Shown here one piece after another: positions 56,745 to 64,000 of a stretch of 64,000 nucleotides of DNA (positions are counted from its first letter, which is position 1; every line of letters begins with the position of its first letter). This stretch comes from an uncultured Sporosarcina sp. GTDB taxonomy: Bacteria > Bacillota > Bacilli > Bacillales_A > Planococcaceae. The notes under the pieces were generated by a model. That model was not told the origin of the DNA, made no database searches, and saw nothing but the letters and a program-made list of their open reading frames with translations. The stretch is from assembly GCA_947644645.1 (NCBI GenBank), contig CANSAF010000009.1:1-64000 (forward strand), read 5' to 3'. Both the position numbers and the translations under genes were made by a program.

Positions 56745-56766
56745 GATGCTGTTCGTTTGCCAAGTT

Positions 56767-57543
56767 TTACGGATCTAGATTTTCTTTTAACGGCACTTCA
56801 ATATTTGGTGTCACACCGCCTTCTCCCGAACTAAAAACTTGTGGGACAGGACCTTGAACAAGACCAATCGCAACAGGTATTGTTTGCTCAATATAAGAAG
56901 TTTTTGTCGCAAGTGGAACGATAATTTTCACTTGTACTTTTAAAACAATATTTACTTCTACATACGCATTATTAATCCCAAATTCTTTAATAAAAGGAAC
57001 GACATTTGCTTGTGCATCGCCAATAATATGAAAACGGATTGGAATTTTCGGACCTAAATTTCCAAGTAAAGGCATATTGGTTACTTGCCCAAGCGGAACA
57101 AAAAAAACAACGCCGCCTTGCGCTTGCATTTGTGTCGGGTCATAATCAATCTCGTCCTCTAATGGCAATATATCAATATTCCCTTTTTCAATCTCATCTA
57201 AGTTTTCATCTACCGTTGTTCGTACATCTGCTAGAATTCGATTAATCACTTCTGTATTGTATTTCACTGTCACTTGATCGGAATTTTCTGTTGGGACATG
57301 CTGAATAACATCATTGACATCAAGTACATTGGAAATACGCTCCGTAATCGCTTCACTAATGACATGAGAGGCAATTTTTTCTGTCTGTACTTCCGCATAT
57401 TGTAAATAAATTGGCGTTAGTCTTTGATTGACTGTATAGAAAAGGTAAATGACTGCTATGACAATCGATACTAAAATAATAGGAAAAAAATTTCGCTTTC
57501 GACGAAAAGGCGCTCGTCGCTTAACCGGTTTTTGAAACTTCAA
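56767..57543 (-). CDS. yunB: Sporulation protein YunB
   Basis: 258 aa. TTG start 7 bases after GGAGGAG. Basic N-terminus (FQKPVKRRAPFRRKRNFFPI), one transmembrane helix (ILVSIVIAVIYLFYTVNQR), then the conserved extracytoplasmic domain (VNRILADVRTTVDENL-like; PLGQVTNMPLLGNLGPKIPI). In B. subtilis yunB is a mother-cell sigma-E gene needed for proper spore formation. A sigma-E promoter was not identified here. Confidence 0.9.
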   Translation of the reverse strand: MKFQKPVKRRAPFRRKRNFFPIILVSIVIAVIYLFYTVNQRLTPIYLQYAEVQTEKIASHVISEAITERISNVLDVNDVIQHVPTENSDQVTVKYNTEVINRILADVRTTVDENLDEIEKGNIDILPLEDEIDYDPTQMQAQGGVVFFVPLGQVTNMPLLGNLGPKIPIRFHIIGDAQANVVPFIKEFGINNAYVEVNIVLKVQVKIIVPLATKTSYIEQTIPVAIGLVQGPVPQVFSSGEGGVTPNIEVPLKENLDP

Positions 57544-57569
57544 AACGACTCCTCCTGCATTAGTTTATG

Positions 57570-58940
57570 CTAAGAAAGAGTCGTTGATTCATCCAGACTT
57601 TGCCCGTACTTCATCATGACATCGCGAATGAGATCAGGCATATAATATTCTTTTTTTAATTCCTTAAATAAAGGGAAGAAAAAGCCAAATGTAAACATAT
57701 CAAGTGTCGCAAGTGTATAAGTTTCATGCGGAACGACTTCACGGTTCCCAGCAAATAGCGCGCCTCTTGCATTCATATACAAACGTTCATGCAAAATTTC
57801 CCCCATTAACGTGCCTCGAAAACCGAGCCCTTTCACTTCAATATGCGCTAATTCTTGATCTAACGAATCATAATACACATCATATAATTCAGCCCCTGTT
57901 AATTCCATCGTGCAAACATTGATGGGATGTGGCAAAAGGCGATGCATATCCGCTTTGGTCACCCAACCTTTTTGGAGACCGCTTAAAAAGATGCCCGCGT
58001 TAAATAAAGCACAATCCGCATTTGTATAATCAATCAGCGCCCGTCCAAAATAAGAAGCCAATTCACTATGACCAAATAAATTTTGTTTTAATTCAACTGC
58101 ACTGTAAAACGCTTTTTCTTCTAAAGCTTTCTTGCCTTGCTGAATTTTCATTTCAATCATTTGATTGTCTTCTGAAATAATCGGTAAAGTTTCTGAACGA
58201 TAAAGTTTTGCCGTCTGGTGGACAATTTCACTCGTTTCAGTATTTAATTGAATCATTACATGCCCTACGAAGTCGCCAAATTTTCCAGTTGCGGCGAGCA
58301 AAGAATGATTCACTTTCTCTCCTTCTGGCAAGACATGATGCGTATGTGCGCCTAATATAACGTCAATATCCGTTTCTTCCGCCAATAAACGATCTTCTGG
58401 CAACCCTAAATGTGATAAACAAATAAGCAAATCCGTTTTTATCTTCCCTGCTTCTTCTTTTAATTGCTCGCGTGCAGGTAAGATTTTCCATCCTAATGCA
58501 TTGTAAAACTGTTGATAATAAGCCGTTGCACCAATAATTCCAACAGTGCTTCCCGACGATGTTGTATACACTTTTGAAGCTTTTGCCCATTTCGGCATAA
58601 CCCCATTTTCATGCCGAATATTGCCAACAACAACATCAAAATTCGCTTCATCATATAGCGAAGATAAAGCAGTTTTTGACATTGTAATGCCTTCATTATT
58701 TCCAATTGTGACAGCGTCATAGCCCGCTTCGTTTAATAATTCGATATTTCCTTTCCCTGTCGTCCCTTCCGTAAACGGGTTCGATCGGTCGACATGGTCG
58801 CCAATATCAAAAATAAAAACGGATTCACCTTTTTCTTCAAACTCCTGCCGTTTGGTTTGTAAAAAGCGATGAATTTGCGGCCAATATTCGAAATGGCTAT
58901 GAATGTCATTTGTATGTAAAATATGAATCGTTTCTATCAT
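57570..58940 (-). CDS. yunD: Metallophosphoesterase/5'-nucleotidase YunD
   Basis: 456 aa. N-terminal metal-binding motifs HILHTNDIHSHFEYW, FIFDIGDHVDRSNPFTEGTT, TIGNNEGI (in place of GNHE) and DVILGAHTHHVLPEG, followed by the C-terminal 5'-nucleotidase substrate domain (about 280-440; NAGIFLSGLQKGWVT, MLPHPINVC-type). No signal peptide, so a cytoplasmic nucleotide phosphatase as for B. subtilis YunD. It lies 27 bases ahead of yunB. Confidence 0.9.
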   Translation of the reverse strand: MIETIHILHTNDIHSHFEYWPQIHRFLQTKRQEFEEKGESVFIFDIGDHVDRSNPFTEGTTGKGNIELLNEAGYDAVTIGNNEGITMSKTALSSLYDEANFDVVVGNIRHENGVMPKWAKASKVYTTSSGSTVGIIGATAYYQQFYNALGWKILPAREQLKEEAGKIKTDLLICLSHLGLPEDRLLAEETDIDVILGAHTHHVLPEGEKVNHSLLAATGKFGDFVGHVMIQLNTETSEIVHQTAKLYRSETLPIISEDNQMIEMKIQQGKKALEEKAFYSAVELKQNLFGHSELASYFGRALIDYTNADCALFNAGIFLSGLQKGWVTKADMHRLLPHPINVCTMELTGAELYDVYYDSLDQELAHIEVKGLGFRGTLMGEILHERLYMNARGALFAGNREVVPHETYTLATLDMFTFGFFFPLFKELKKEYYMPDLIRDVMMKYGQSLDESTTLS

Positions 58941-58946
58941 CTACAT

Positions 58947-59771
58947 TTACCCCCAAATTCCATCAACAATTGAACGAACACCTAGTAAAAGTAAAATCAT
59001 ACGAAGCGCTACAACAAGGGTTTTGGAATTCATTTTTTGATTTAAATATGCGCCAATTTTCGCGCCAATATAGGCCGCTGGAATGACAGGAATTGTATAA
59101 AGCCAAGGGACATTCCCTAGTGATATATGGGTTACCGAGTTTAAAATCGCGGATAAGAAAACCATAAACATCGATGTACCTACTGCAACATGTGGTGGGA
59201 ATACAAATAGTAAAATCATCGCTGGAACAATGATAGAACCTCCACCAATCCCAAATAATCCAGATGCAAAACCAACACTGAATGTTAATAATAACGCAAA
59301 CCAAATCGGATAACCATATGTATGAACATGTCCCATTTGATCAATAAATTTTCGCTTTGTGCCATGTTCAACAAACCATTTTACCGGTTTTAAATATTCT
59401 TTCACCAATAATAGTGTTGCTAAAATAATTAATAAAATACCGAAGTATAAATTAAAAGAAGATAGCGCCAAATTTTTATTCACAAATGCCCCTATAATCG
59501 TTCCCGGTGCACTGCCTGCGAAAAAGATTAGCCCACTTTTAAAATCGACCGTTTTCTTTTTCATAAAAAATAAAGTGGAACTAAGTCCAGTAAAAATCAT
59601 CATAATGACGGATAAACCGACAACTATTTGTGGTGTAATCCCGTCAATCAATTCTAAATTAATCCCAATAAAAAGTGTTGCTGGAACTAAAATCACGCCG
59701 CCACCGAGGCCGACAAGCGCGCCAATAATCCCCGATGCCAAAGCAATCATGGCTAATATAAGGTACTCCAA
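58947..59771 (-). CDS. yunE: TSUP/TauE-family membrane transporter YunE
   Basis: 274 aa with 7-8 helices, TTG start after GAGGGAG. The duplicated G-rich motif is seen as IIGALVGLGGGVILVPATLF and SGLFGIGGGSIIVPAMILLF, characteristic of TSUP (TauE/SafE) permeases that export sulfur compounds or organic anions. Substrate unknown. yunF lies 4 bases upstream. Confidence 0.9.
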   Translation of the reverse strand: MEYLILAMIALASGIIGALVGLGGGVILVPATLFIGINLELIDGITPQIVVGLSVIMMIFTGLSSTLFFMKKKTVDFKSGLIFFAGSAPGTIIGAFVNKNLALSSFNLYFGILLIILATLLLVKEYLKPVKWFVEHGTKRKFIDQMGHVHTYGYPIWFALLLTFSVGFASGLFGIGGGSIIVPAMILLFVFPPHVAVGTSMFMVFLSAILNSVTHISLGNVPWLYTIPVIPAAYIGAKIGAYLNQKMNSKTLVVALRMILLLLGVRSIVDGIWG

Positions 59772-59774
59772 AAA

Positions 59775-60641
59775 TTACAACTCCCTCTCAAAAAAAGTCA
59801 ATTGTTGTGCGGCAAGATTTTCATATTCAATCTCCATCTGCTGCTGAATTTGTTTCGCATTCTCCGCAGCGTGCTTGCCTGAATTATTATTAAAAATAAC
59901 AAAGACTTTTTTACTTTGAGCTTTTAATTGTAAAATAATATTTTCAATTTCTTTCAGTTCTTCCGCATTATATTGATATAAATAACGGACAGTTCGCCAT
60001 GTTTTATCGTCTCCAGAGGTATTGCGCCATCCATATATATTTCGTCCATGCAATCGAAATAAAACTTGATCATTTCGCGTCGCAATCGGCACAATCGGTA
60101 CACTTCCTTCTCCAGCTTGCGGTTCATCGCAAACCGTATGGATGAAATTTAACTCACGTAAAAAGTCGATTGTTTTATTTTTGAATGGTGGCGAATACCA
60201 TGACTGATGTCTAAATTCAATTGCCACATCAAAGTCTTTTAATTGTTCGCGAATATAACGAATTTCTTCAACATGCGGTTTTACACAATCAAACCAAGGT
60301 GGAAATTGGACAAGAACCATCGCTAATTTTCCAGCTTCTTGAAGTGGACGCATTGACTTTGTAAATGCCTCAAACATTTCTTCTTTCGTTTCAAAAGGGA
60401 TTTCTCCCCGTGCATGTCCAGTCATTCCTTGATAGGCTTTCACAATAAACTGAAAATGATCAGGCGTTTCTTGAATCCATTTTCGAATATTCCGCTCTGG
60501 TTGAATCGCATAAAAAGTAGAATCAAGTTCTACCACTGGAAAATGTGCTGTATAATCTACTAATTTGTCTCTCGCTGTCGAATTTGCCCCCGCCAAATCA
60601 GGATGATCTCCCCATCCCGTCAACCCAATTTGTATCATCAT
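59775..60641 (-). CDS. yunF: DUF72 family protein YunF
   Basis: 288 aa from MMIQIGLTGWGDHPDLAGAN, chosen because AAAGGGAG lies 5 bases upstream; upstream codons lack a ribosome site. DUF72 TIM-barrel traits: LTGWGDHP, FPVVELDSTFYAIQPERNI, VQFPPWFDC, DVAIEFRHQSWY, LFRLHGRNIYGWRN and KVFVIFNNNSGKHAAENA. Function unknown; conserved in Bacillales. Confidence 0.9.
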   Translation of the reverse strand: MMIQIGLTGWGDHPDLAGANSTARDKLVDYTAHFPVVELDSTFYAIQPERNIRKWIQETPDHFQFIVKAYQGMTGHARGEIPFETKEEMFEAFTKSMRPLQEAGKLAMVLVQFPPWFDCVKPHVEEIRYIREQLKDFDVAIEFRHQSWYSPPFKNKTIDFLRELNFIHTVCDEPQAGEGSVPIVPIATRNDQVLFRLHGRNIYGWRNTSGDDKTWRTVRYLYQYNAEELKEIENIILQLKAQSKKVFVIFNNNSGKHAAENAKQIQQQMEIEYENLAAQQLTFFEREL

Positions 60642-61248
60642 CTCGCTCCCTTTTAATCGTTTCACTTCATTTATCGTAACATATTTTTGCGATTTTTTTA
60701 GCAGTATTGCTTGGATCACAGCCCTAACTGGATGAATCAAAATCCAGAGCCATCCTCTGCACTTTAGAGAATGATTGTTTTACCTTAGGGAATCACACGC
60801 ATACTTTAGGCAATTAATATAAAACATTAGGCAATTTCTCATACTTTAATTAAAAAACAAATAAAAAAGCAAAGACCATTGATAAGCCTTTACTTTTTAA
60901 AAATGTCACTTACAAGAGGACTTTTTTACTGGATAATTTGTCAATTAGTTCAATTAACTCTGCCATTGTTTCAATTATAGAATGCGCGCTTGCTTTTTAG
61001 TCTTGCACGCGTTTTTTCCACCATCGACTCCTGTTCTATTTCACTTAATGAAAATATTTTTCTTCAAAAATAAAGTCGGTGTTCATGAACTTAAAGCGAT
61101 AGGTAAAGCCAGTATTTAGCAGATAGGCTATTCATTGTTTAATCTTTCAACCACTGTAACAAACTGTTCACTTGACCCTTTTCTCCCATTCATATAACCC
61201 TATCTACTAGATACAAAGTCTATTACTCTATTAAAAGGAAGGTTACCA
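60642..61248. other. Intergenic region between yunF and the chemoreceptor gene
   Basis: About 600 bases without a convincing gene. It contains the 21-base-phased repeats at 60761-60835, an AT-rich imperfect stem (AAAAAGCAAAG/CTTTACTTTTT near 60868-60900) and, close to the receptor start, AAAAGGAAGG. A TAAA and a GCCAGTAT-like box near 61092-61110 recall a sigma-D promoter, but the spacing of 12 is too short to call. Confidence 0.6.
60761..60835. repeat. Four degenerate repeats phased at 21 bases
   Basis: ACTTTAGAGAAT (60761), ACCTTAGGGAAT (60782), ACTTTAGGCAAT (60803) and ACATTAGGCAAT (60824) begin exactly 21 bases apart, two turns of B-DNA. A half copy (ACTTTAAT) is at 60843. Confidence 0.7.
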
Positions 61249-62052
61249 ATGTTAAAATCTATAAAAACAAAAGTCATACTAATGGTTAGTGTACTTTTTC
61301 TTATAAGTATTCTCGTAATGACCTCGATTTCGAGTTTATTCGTACAAAAAGAAACGCAAAAAAGTATTATCGAGCAAAGTGATGCAATTGCAGATGAGAT
61401 GAGTCAAACAGTTCAAAATTTCTTTACATTTCACGAAAGCACATTAATGCAGCTTAGTGATTCATACGAGACGTTAATAAATGGAGAAGTTGATCCAGAA
61501 TATGCTTTTTTAGGTAAAAGCCTTTCTTCATTTTTAAATGTTCATGAGGATATTAACTATGTTTATTTTGCGACAGCAGGGCAACCAATGATGATTATTC
61601 CTGAATTTAGTTTTGGGGATGATTATGATGTTACAAAAGAATATTGGTATGAAGAAGCAATGGCAAATCCTGAAGAAGTTATTTGGACAAAGCCAAGTAA
61701 AGAGGAGACGACAGGAAACTACACGATTAGTGCCGTTAAAGCAGTTAAGCAAAACGAACAATATATTGGTGTCATTGGTGCTGCCATTCAAATGACAGCG
61801 ATTGAAGATATGATGCGTAATACTGATCTCTCTTATAATGGTTATGCTGTCTTATTCAATGATGAAGGGATAGCGATGATTCACCCGGAAGTAGATGGTC
61901 AAAACTTAATGGATTTACCTTATGTAAAAGAAATGTATGACTATGATAGAAAAGGTGTCATTGAATATAGACGTGATGAACAAAATCGCGTCAATATCTT
62001 TTCTACGATTCCAGAATCTAACTGGAAAGTTTCCACGATTTATCAAAAATAA
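61249..62052 (+). pseudogene. Methyl-accepting chemotaxis protein, sensor half ended by in-frame TAA
   Basis: 267 codons: transmembrane helix 1 (SIKTKVILMVSVLFLISILV), then a dCache-type extracellular sensor (LSDSYETLINGEVDPEYAFL ... YIGVIGAAIQMTAIEDMM ... GYAVLFNDEGIAMIHPEVDG), ending NWKVSTIYQK and TAA. The frame continues without shift at 62053, so the whole receptor would be about 658 aa if this TAA were a sense codon such as GAA. AAAAGGAAGG upstream. Confidence 0.8.
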
Positions 62053-62055
62053 GAT

Positions 62056-63225
62056 ATGAATGAAATTGCAATGAAGTTAAGAACTTCTATGATGATTATG
62101 ATGGGCATCATTATTGTGATTTTCTCAGCACTGCTCTACTTCGTCATTCGCCAGATGTTAAAACCAATCGATACATTAAAAACATTAATGACAGACGTTG
62201 CGAATGGAGATTTAACGGTTCGTGCACATTTCAAATCGAATGATGAAATTGGAGAGTTAGGCGAACATTTCAATATGATGACCAATGAAATGGGGAATTT
62301 AATTGGTGTTGTCAATACGGCAACATCTGATGTTCTGATCAATGCTGAAAGTTTAAGTGCAGTCGCGGAAGAAACAAATGCTTCCAGTGAAGAAGTTGCA
62401 CATGCTATTGATGAAATTGCAGAAGGTGCTTCGAAATCTGCCGAAGAAGCTGAAATTGTTTCAGAACGTGCCGAATTACTCGGCGAACAAGTTGATTTAA
62501 TGACCCATAAGTCTCATGAAATGAATGACATCGCCGTACAAGCTGGCGAAATGAATAAAAACGGACAAGAACAAATGATTGAATTGAAAGAGTCATTTGT
62601 CAGTTGGCATAATAATTTACAATCAATGGAAAATGTAATTCACACACTTGAATCTAAAGTAAATGCAATCGGCGGTGTGATGGAAACTATTACAGAAATT
62701 TCTGCTCAAACAAACTTACTTGCATTAAACGCAAGCATTGAAGCTGCACGTGCAGGGGAACATGGTAAAGGTTTTGCCGTTGTTGCAGAAGAAGTTAGAA
62801 AACTTGCAGAGCAATCTGCACAGTCTACGGAAGAAGTAAAAGTAACAGTTCAAGAATTACAAACTGAATCACAATTAGTCATTCAACAAATGAATGAAAC
62901 GCGAGAAAACTTTGAACACCAAGAAGAAGTTGTTCAACATACAGAAAGTACGTTTAAAGATATTTCTACATTAATGTCGAATATGGAACATTCGATTGAC
63001 GATATTACAACAGTCATTGAAAATGTTGCACAGCATAATTCAAGCGTTGCAAATACCATTCATCAAATGGCTGCAACTGCCCAAGAAACAGCAGCTGCAT
63101 GTGAAGAAGTAAGTGCATCAACAGATGAACAGTTACGCACAATGGAGTCCGTAACAGATGCTGCAACAACATTAACAAGTTTAAGCGAAGAGTTAAACGA
63201 AGCGATTCAAAGGTTTCATGTGTAA
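62056..63225 (+). CDS. Methyl-accepting chemotaxis protein, signalling half
   Basis: 389 codons in the same frame as the sensor half, separated by one codon after TAA. Transmembrane helix 2 ([19 protein letters not shown]), HAMP ([20 protein letters not shown]), and the cytoplasmic hairpin with the CheA/CheW tip [20 protein letters not shown] and [17 protein letters not shown]. No own ribosome site is seen before the ATG; reinitiation after the stop is the only evident route. Probably part of a broken gene. Confidence 0.75.
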   Translation: MNEIAMKLRTSMMIMMGIIIVIFSALLYFVIRQMLKPIDTLKTLMTDVANGDLTVRAHFKSNDEIGELGEHFNMMTNEMGNLIGVVNTATSDVLINAESLSAVAEETNASSEEVAHAIDEIAEGASKSAEEAEIVSERAELLGEQVDLMTHKSHEMNDIAVQAGEMNKNGQEQMIELKESFVSWHNNLQSMENVIHTLESKVNAIGGVMETITEISAQTNLLALNASIEAARAGEHGKGFAVVAEEVRKLAEQSAQSTEEVKVTVQELQTESQLVIQQMNETRENFEHQEEVVQHTESTFKDISTLMSNMEHSIDDITTVIENVAQHNSSVANTIHQMAATAQETAAACEEVSASTDEQLRTMESVTDAATTLTSLSEELNEAIQRFHV

Positions 63226-63245
63226 GTGAATTGAACATAAAAGAA

Positions 63246-63286
63246 GCGATGAGAGAGTCTAACCTGACAAACTCATCGCCTTTTTT
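63246..63286 (+). terminator. Chemoreceptor gene terminator
   Basis: GCGATGAG (63246-63253) pairs with CTCATCGC (63272-63279), followed by C-TTTTTT. The stem may also serve the convergent MATE gene. Confidence 0.82.
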
Positions 63287-63293
63287 ATTGTCA

Positions 63294-64000
63294 CTAAGCG
63301 TCTGTACTTTCCACAAGCGCATGTGCTTCCCATTTTCGACTACGCCAACGGAAATAGAAAATACAAGCACGTAACCATTCATCCGCCGCAATCGCAAGCC
63401 AAATCCCAACTAATCCTAAATCTAAGATGAAAACAAGGAAATAACCTAATGGCAAACTCATCATCACCATCGAAATCCCACCAATCATCAGTGGATATTT
63501 AGCATCCCCCGAAGCACGAAGCGAGTTGACGAGCACAATATTAATAGATCGGCCCGTTTCTAGCAATAAAGCGAAGATTAATACTGTCGCCGCCATTTCA
63601 ATAACCCTTGGATTATCTGTAAATAATCCCATTAGTTTCGTACGGAAAATGACAACGAGCGCAACCATCACGATTGTAATCCCTAGCGACCAACGAACAC
63701 TTGCCCAAACACGTGCATATGCTTCGTCTTGACGATTCGCGCCAACTAATCTACCTACAATAATTGACGTCCCCATGCCAACTGCAATCGCAAATAAATA
63801 CGTAAACATCGAAATATTATTTGCATATTGTCGCGCCGCCAATGCTTCCGAACCAAGATAAGTAATATAAAATAAAAAGACTAACTGACAACCTTGATAC
63901 ATTACTTGTTCAAATGCAGACGGGACACCGATTTTCAAGATTTTCATAATATAATCTTTAGATAATGAAAAATAATAATTGATCTTTATATCCATCTGTA
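63294..64000 (-). CDS. MATE-family efflux transporter, 5' part beyond window edge
   Basis: The C-terminal 235 or so residues of a protein normally about 450 aa long. Six helices are visible: GVPSAFEQVMYQGCQLVFLF, YANNISMFTYLFAIAVGMGT then SIIVGRLVGANRQDEAY, and VNSLRASGDAKYPLMIGGI. These match the second half of MATE Na+/drug antiporters. The reading frame is open to the last base, so the start lies outside. Confidence 0.9.
   Translation of the reverse strand, partial: QMDIKINYYFSLSKDYIMKILKIGVPSAFEQVMYQGCQLVFLFYITYLGSEALAARQYANNISMFTYLFAIAVGMGTSIIVGRLVGANRQDEAYARVWASVRWSLGITIVMVALVVIFRTKLMGLFTDNPRVIEMAATVLIFALLLETGRSINIVLVNSLRASGDAKYPLMIGGISMVMMSLPLGYFLVFILDLGLVGIWLAIAADEWLRACIFYFRWRSRKWEAHALVESTDA

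Noticed and set aside
61085..61120. Sigma-D (motility) promoter before the chemoreceptor gene
   Set aside because: TAAA and GCCAGTAT-like boxes are present, but the spacing is 12 bases rather than 14-16, so the match is not safe.

Overview
The window is about 49.6 kb of a temperate PBSX-like prophage followed by about 14 kb of host chromosome. The host is a low-GC, spore-forming member of the Bacillales. Evidence: the chromosomal part carries the Bacillus subtilis yut/yun block (yutJ, yuzB, yutF, yutE, yutD, yunB, yunD, yunE, yunF), including the sporulation gene yunB, with AGGAGG-type ribosome binding sites, many GTG/TTG starts and consensus sigma-A promoters. The interposed genes and divergence suggest Planococcaceae (Lysinibacillus/Solibacillus/Sporosarcina type) rather than Bacillus itself, but that is inference.

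Prophage (1 to about 49,620). The left end lies outside the window, which opens inside a holin gene. Reading against coordinate order (almost all genes are on the minus strand): the lysogeny module at the right end (integrase, two surface-protein genes, ImmA/IrrE peptidase, CI-like repressor) is on the plus strand. A divergent operator region (45.6-45.75 kb) separates it from the leftward early operon. That operon holds a Cro-like protein, an excisionase-like protein, a Rha antirepressor, a second small regulator with its own ATTCC-N5-GGAAT operators, and a replication/recombination block (a novel 336-aa protein, an SbcC/Rad50-like ATPase, a UvrD-like helicase, a DnaD-like initiator with iterons inside the gene, a DnaC-like loader, SSB, RusA). 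It also carries about 25 tiny accessory genes, many of them zinc ribbons or single-helix membrane proteins too short for usual gene finders. A sigma-like factor (Xpf type) sits before the late operon: terminase, portal, MuF-type head protein, protease/scaffold, capsid, a collagen-like protein, connectors, sheath, tube, tail chaperones joined by a probable programmed -1 frameshift, tape measure, baseplate (xkdP-xkdU), fibres, accessory genes and holin. The virion is therefore a contractile-tailed (myovirus) particle.

Host chromosome (49,665 to 64,000). The prophage abuts the 3' end of yutJ, an NADH-dehydrogenase-like flavoprotein gene whose promoter overlaps a near-perfect Rex box. Then come yuzB, yutF-yutE, yutD, a neurotransmitter:sodium symporter with its 35-aa MetS-type partner, a lysine-riboswitch-controlled NhaC-family transporter (LysW type), yunD-yunB, yunE, yunF, a chemoreceptor gene split by an in-frame TAA, and the 3' part of a MATE efflux gene cut by the window edge.

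Most notable: the AAAAAAC frameshift site in the tail chaperone gene, internal terminators on both sides of the tail-tube gene, origin iterons, two short plus-strand antisense transcription units with similar extended -10 boxes, the recombination block with no recognisable RecT/Erf partner, exact 29-residue repeats in the tape measure, candidate superinfection-exclusion genes, and the Rex, lysine and MetS features next door. No tRNA, rRNA, CRISPR array or insertion sequence was seen.
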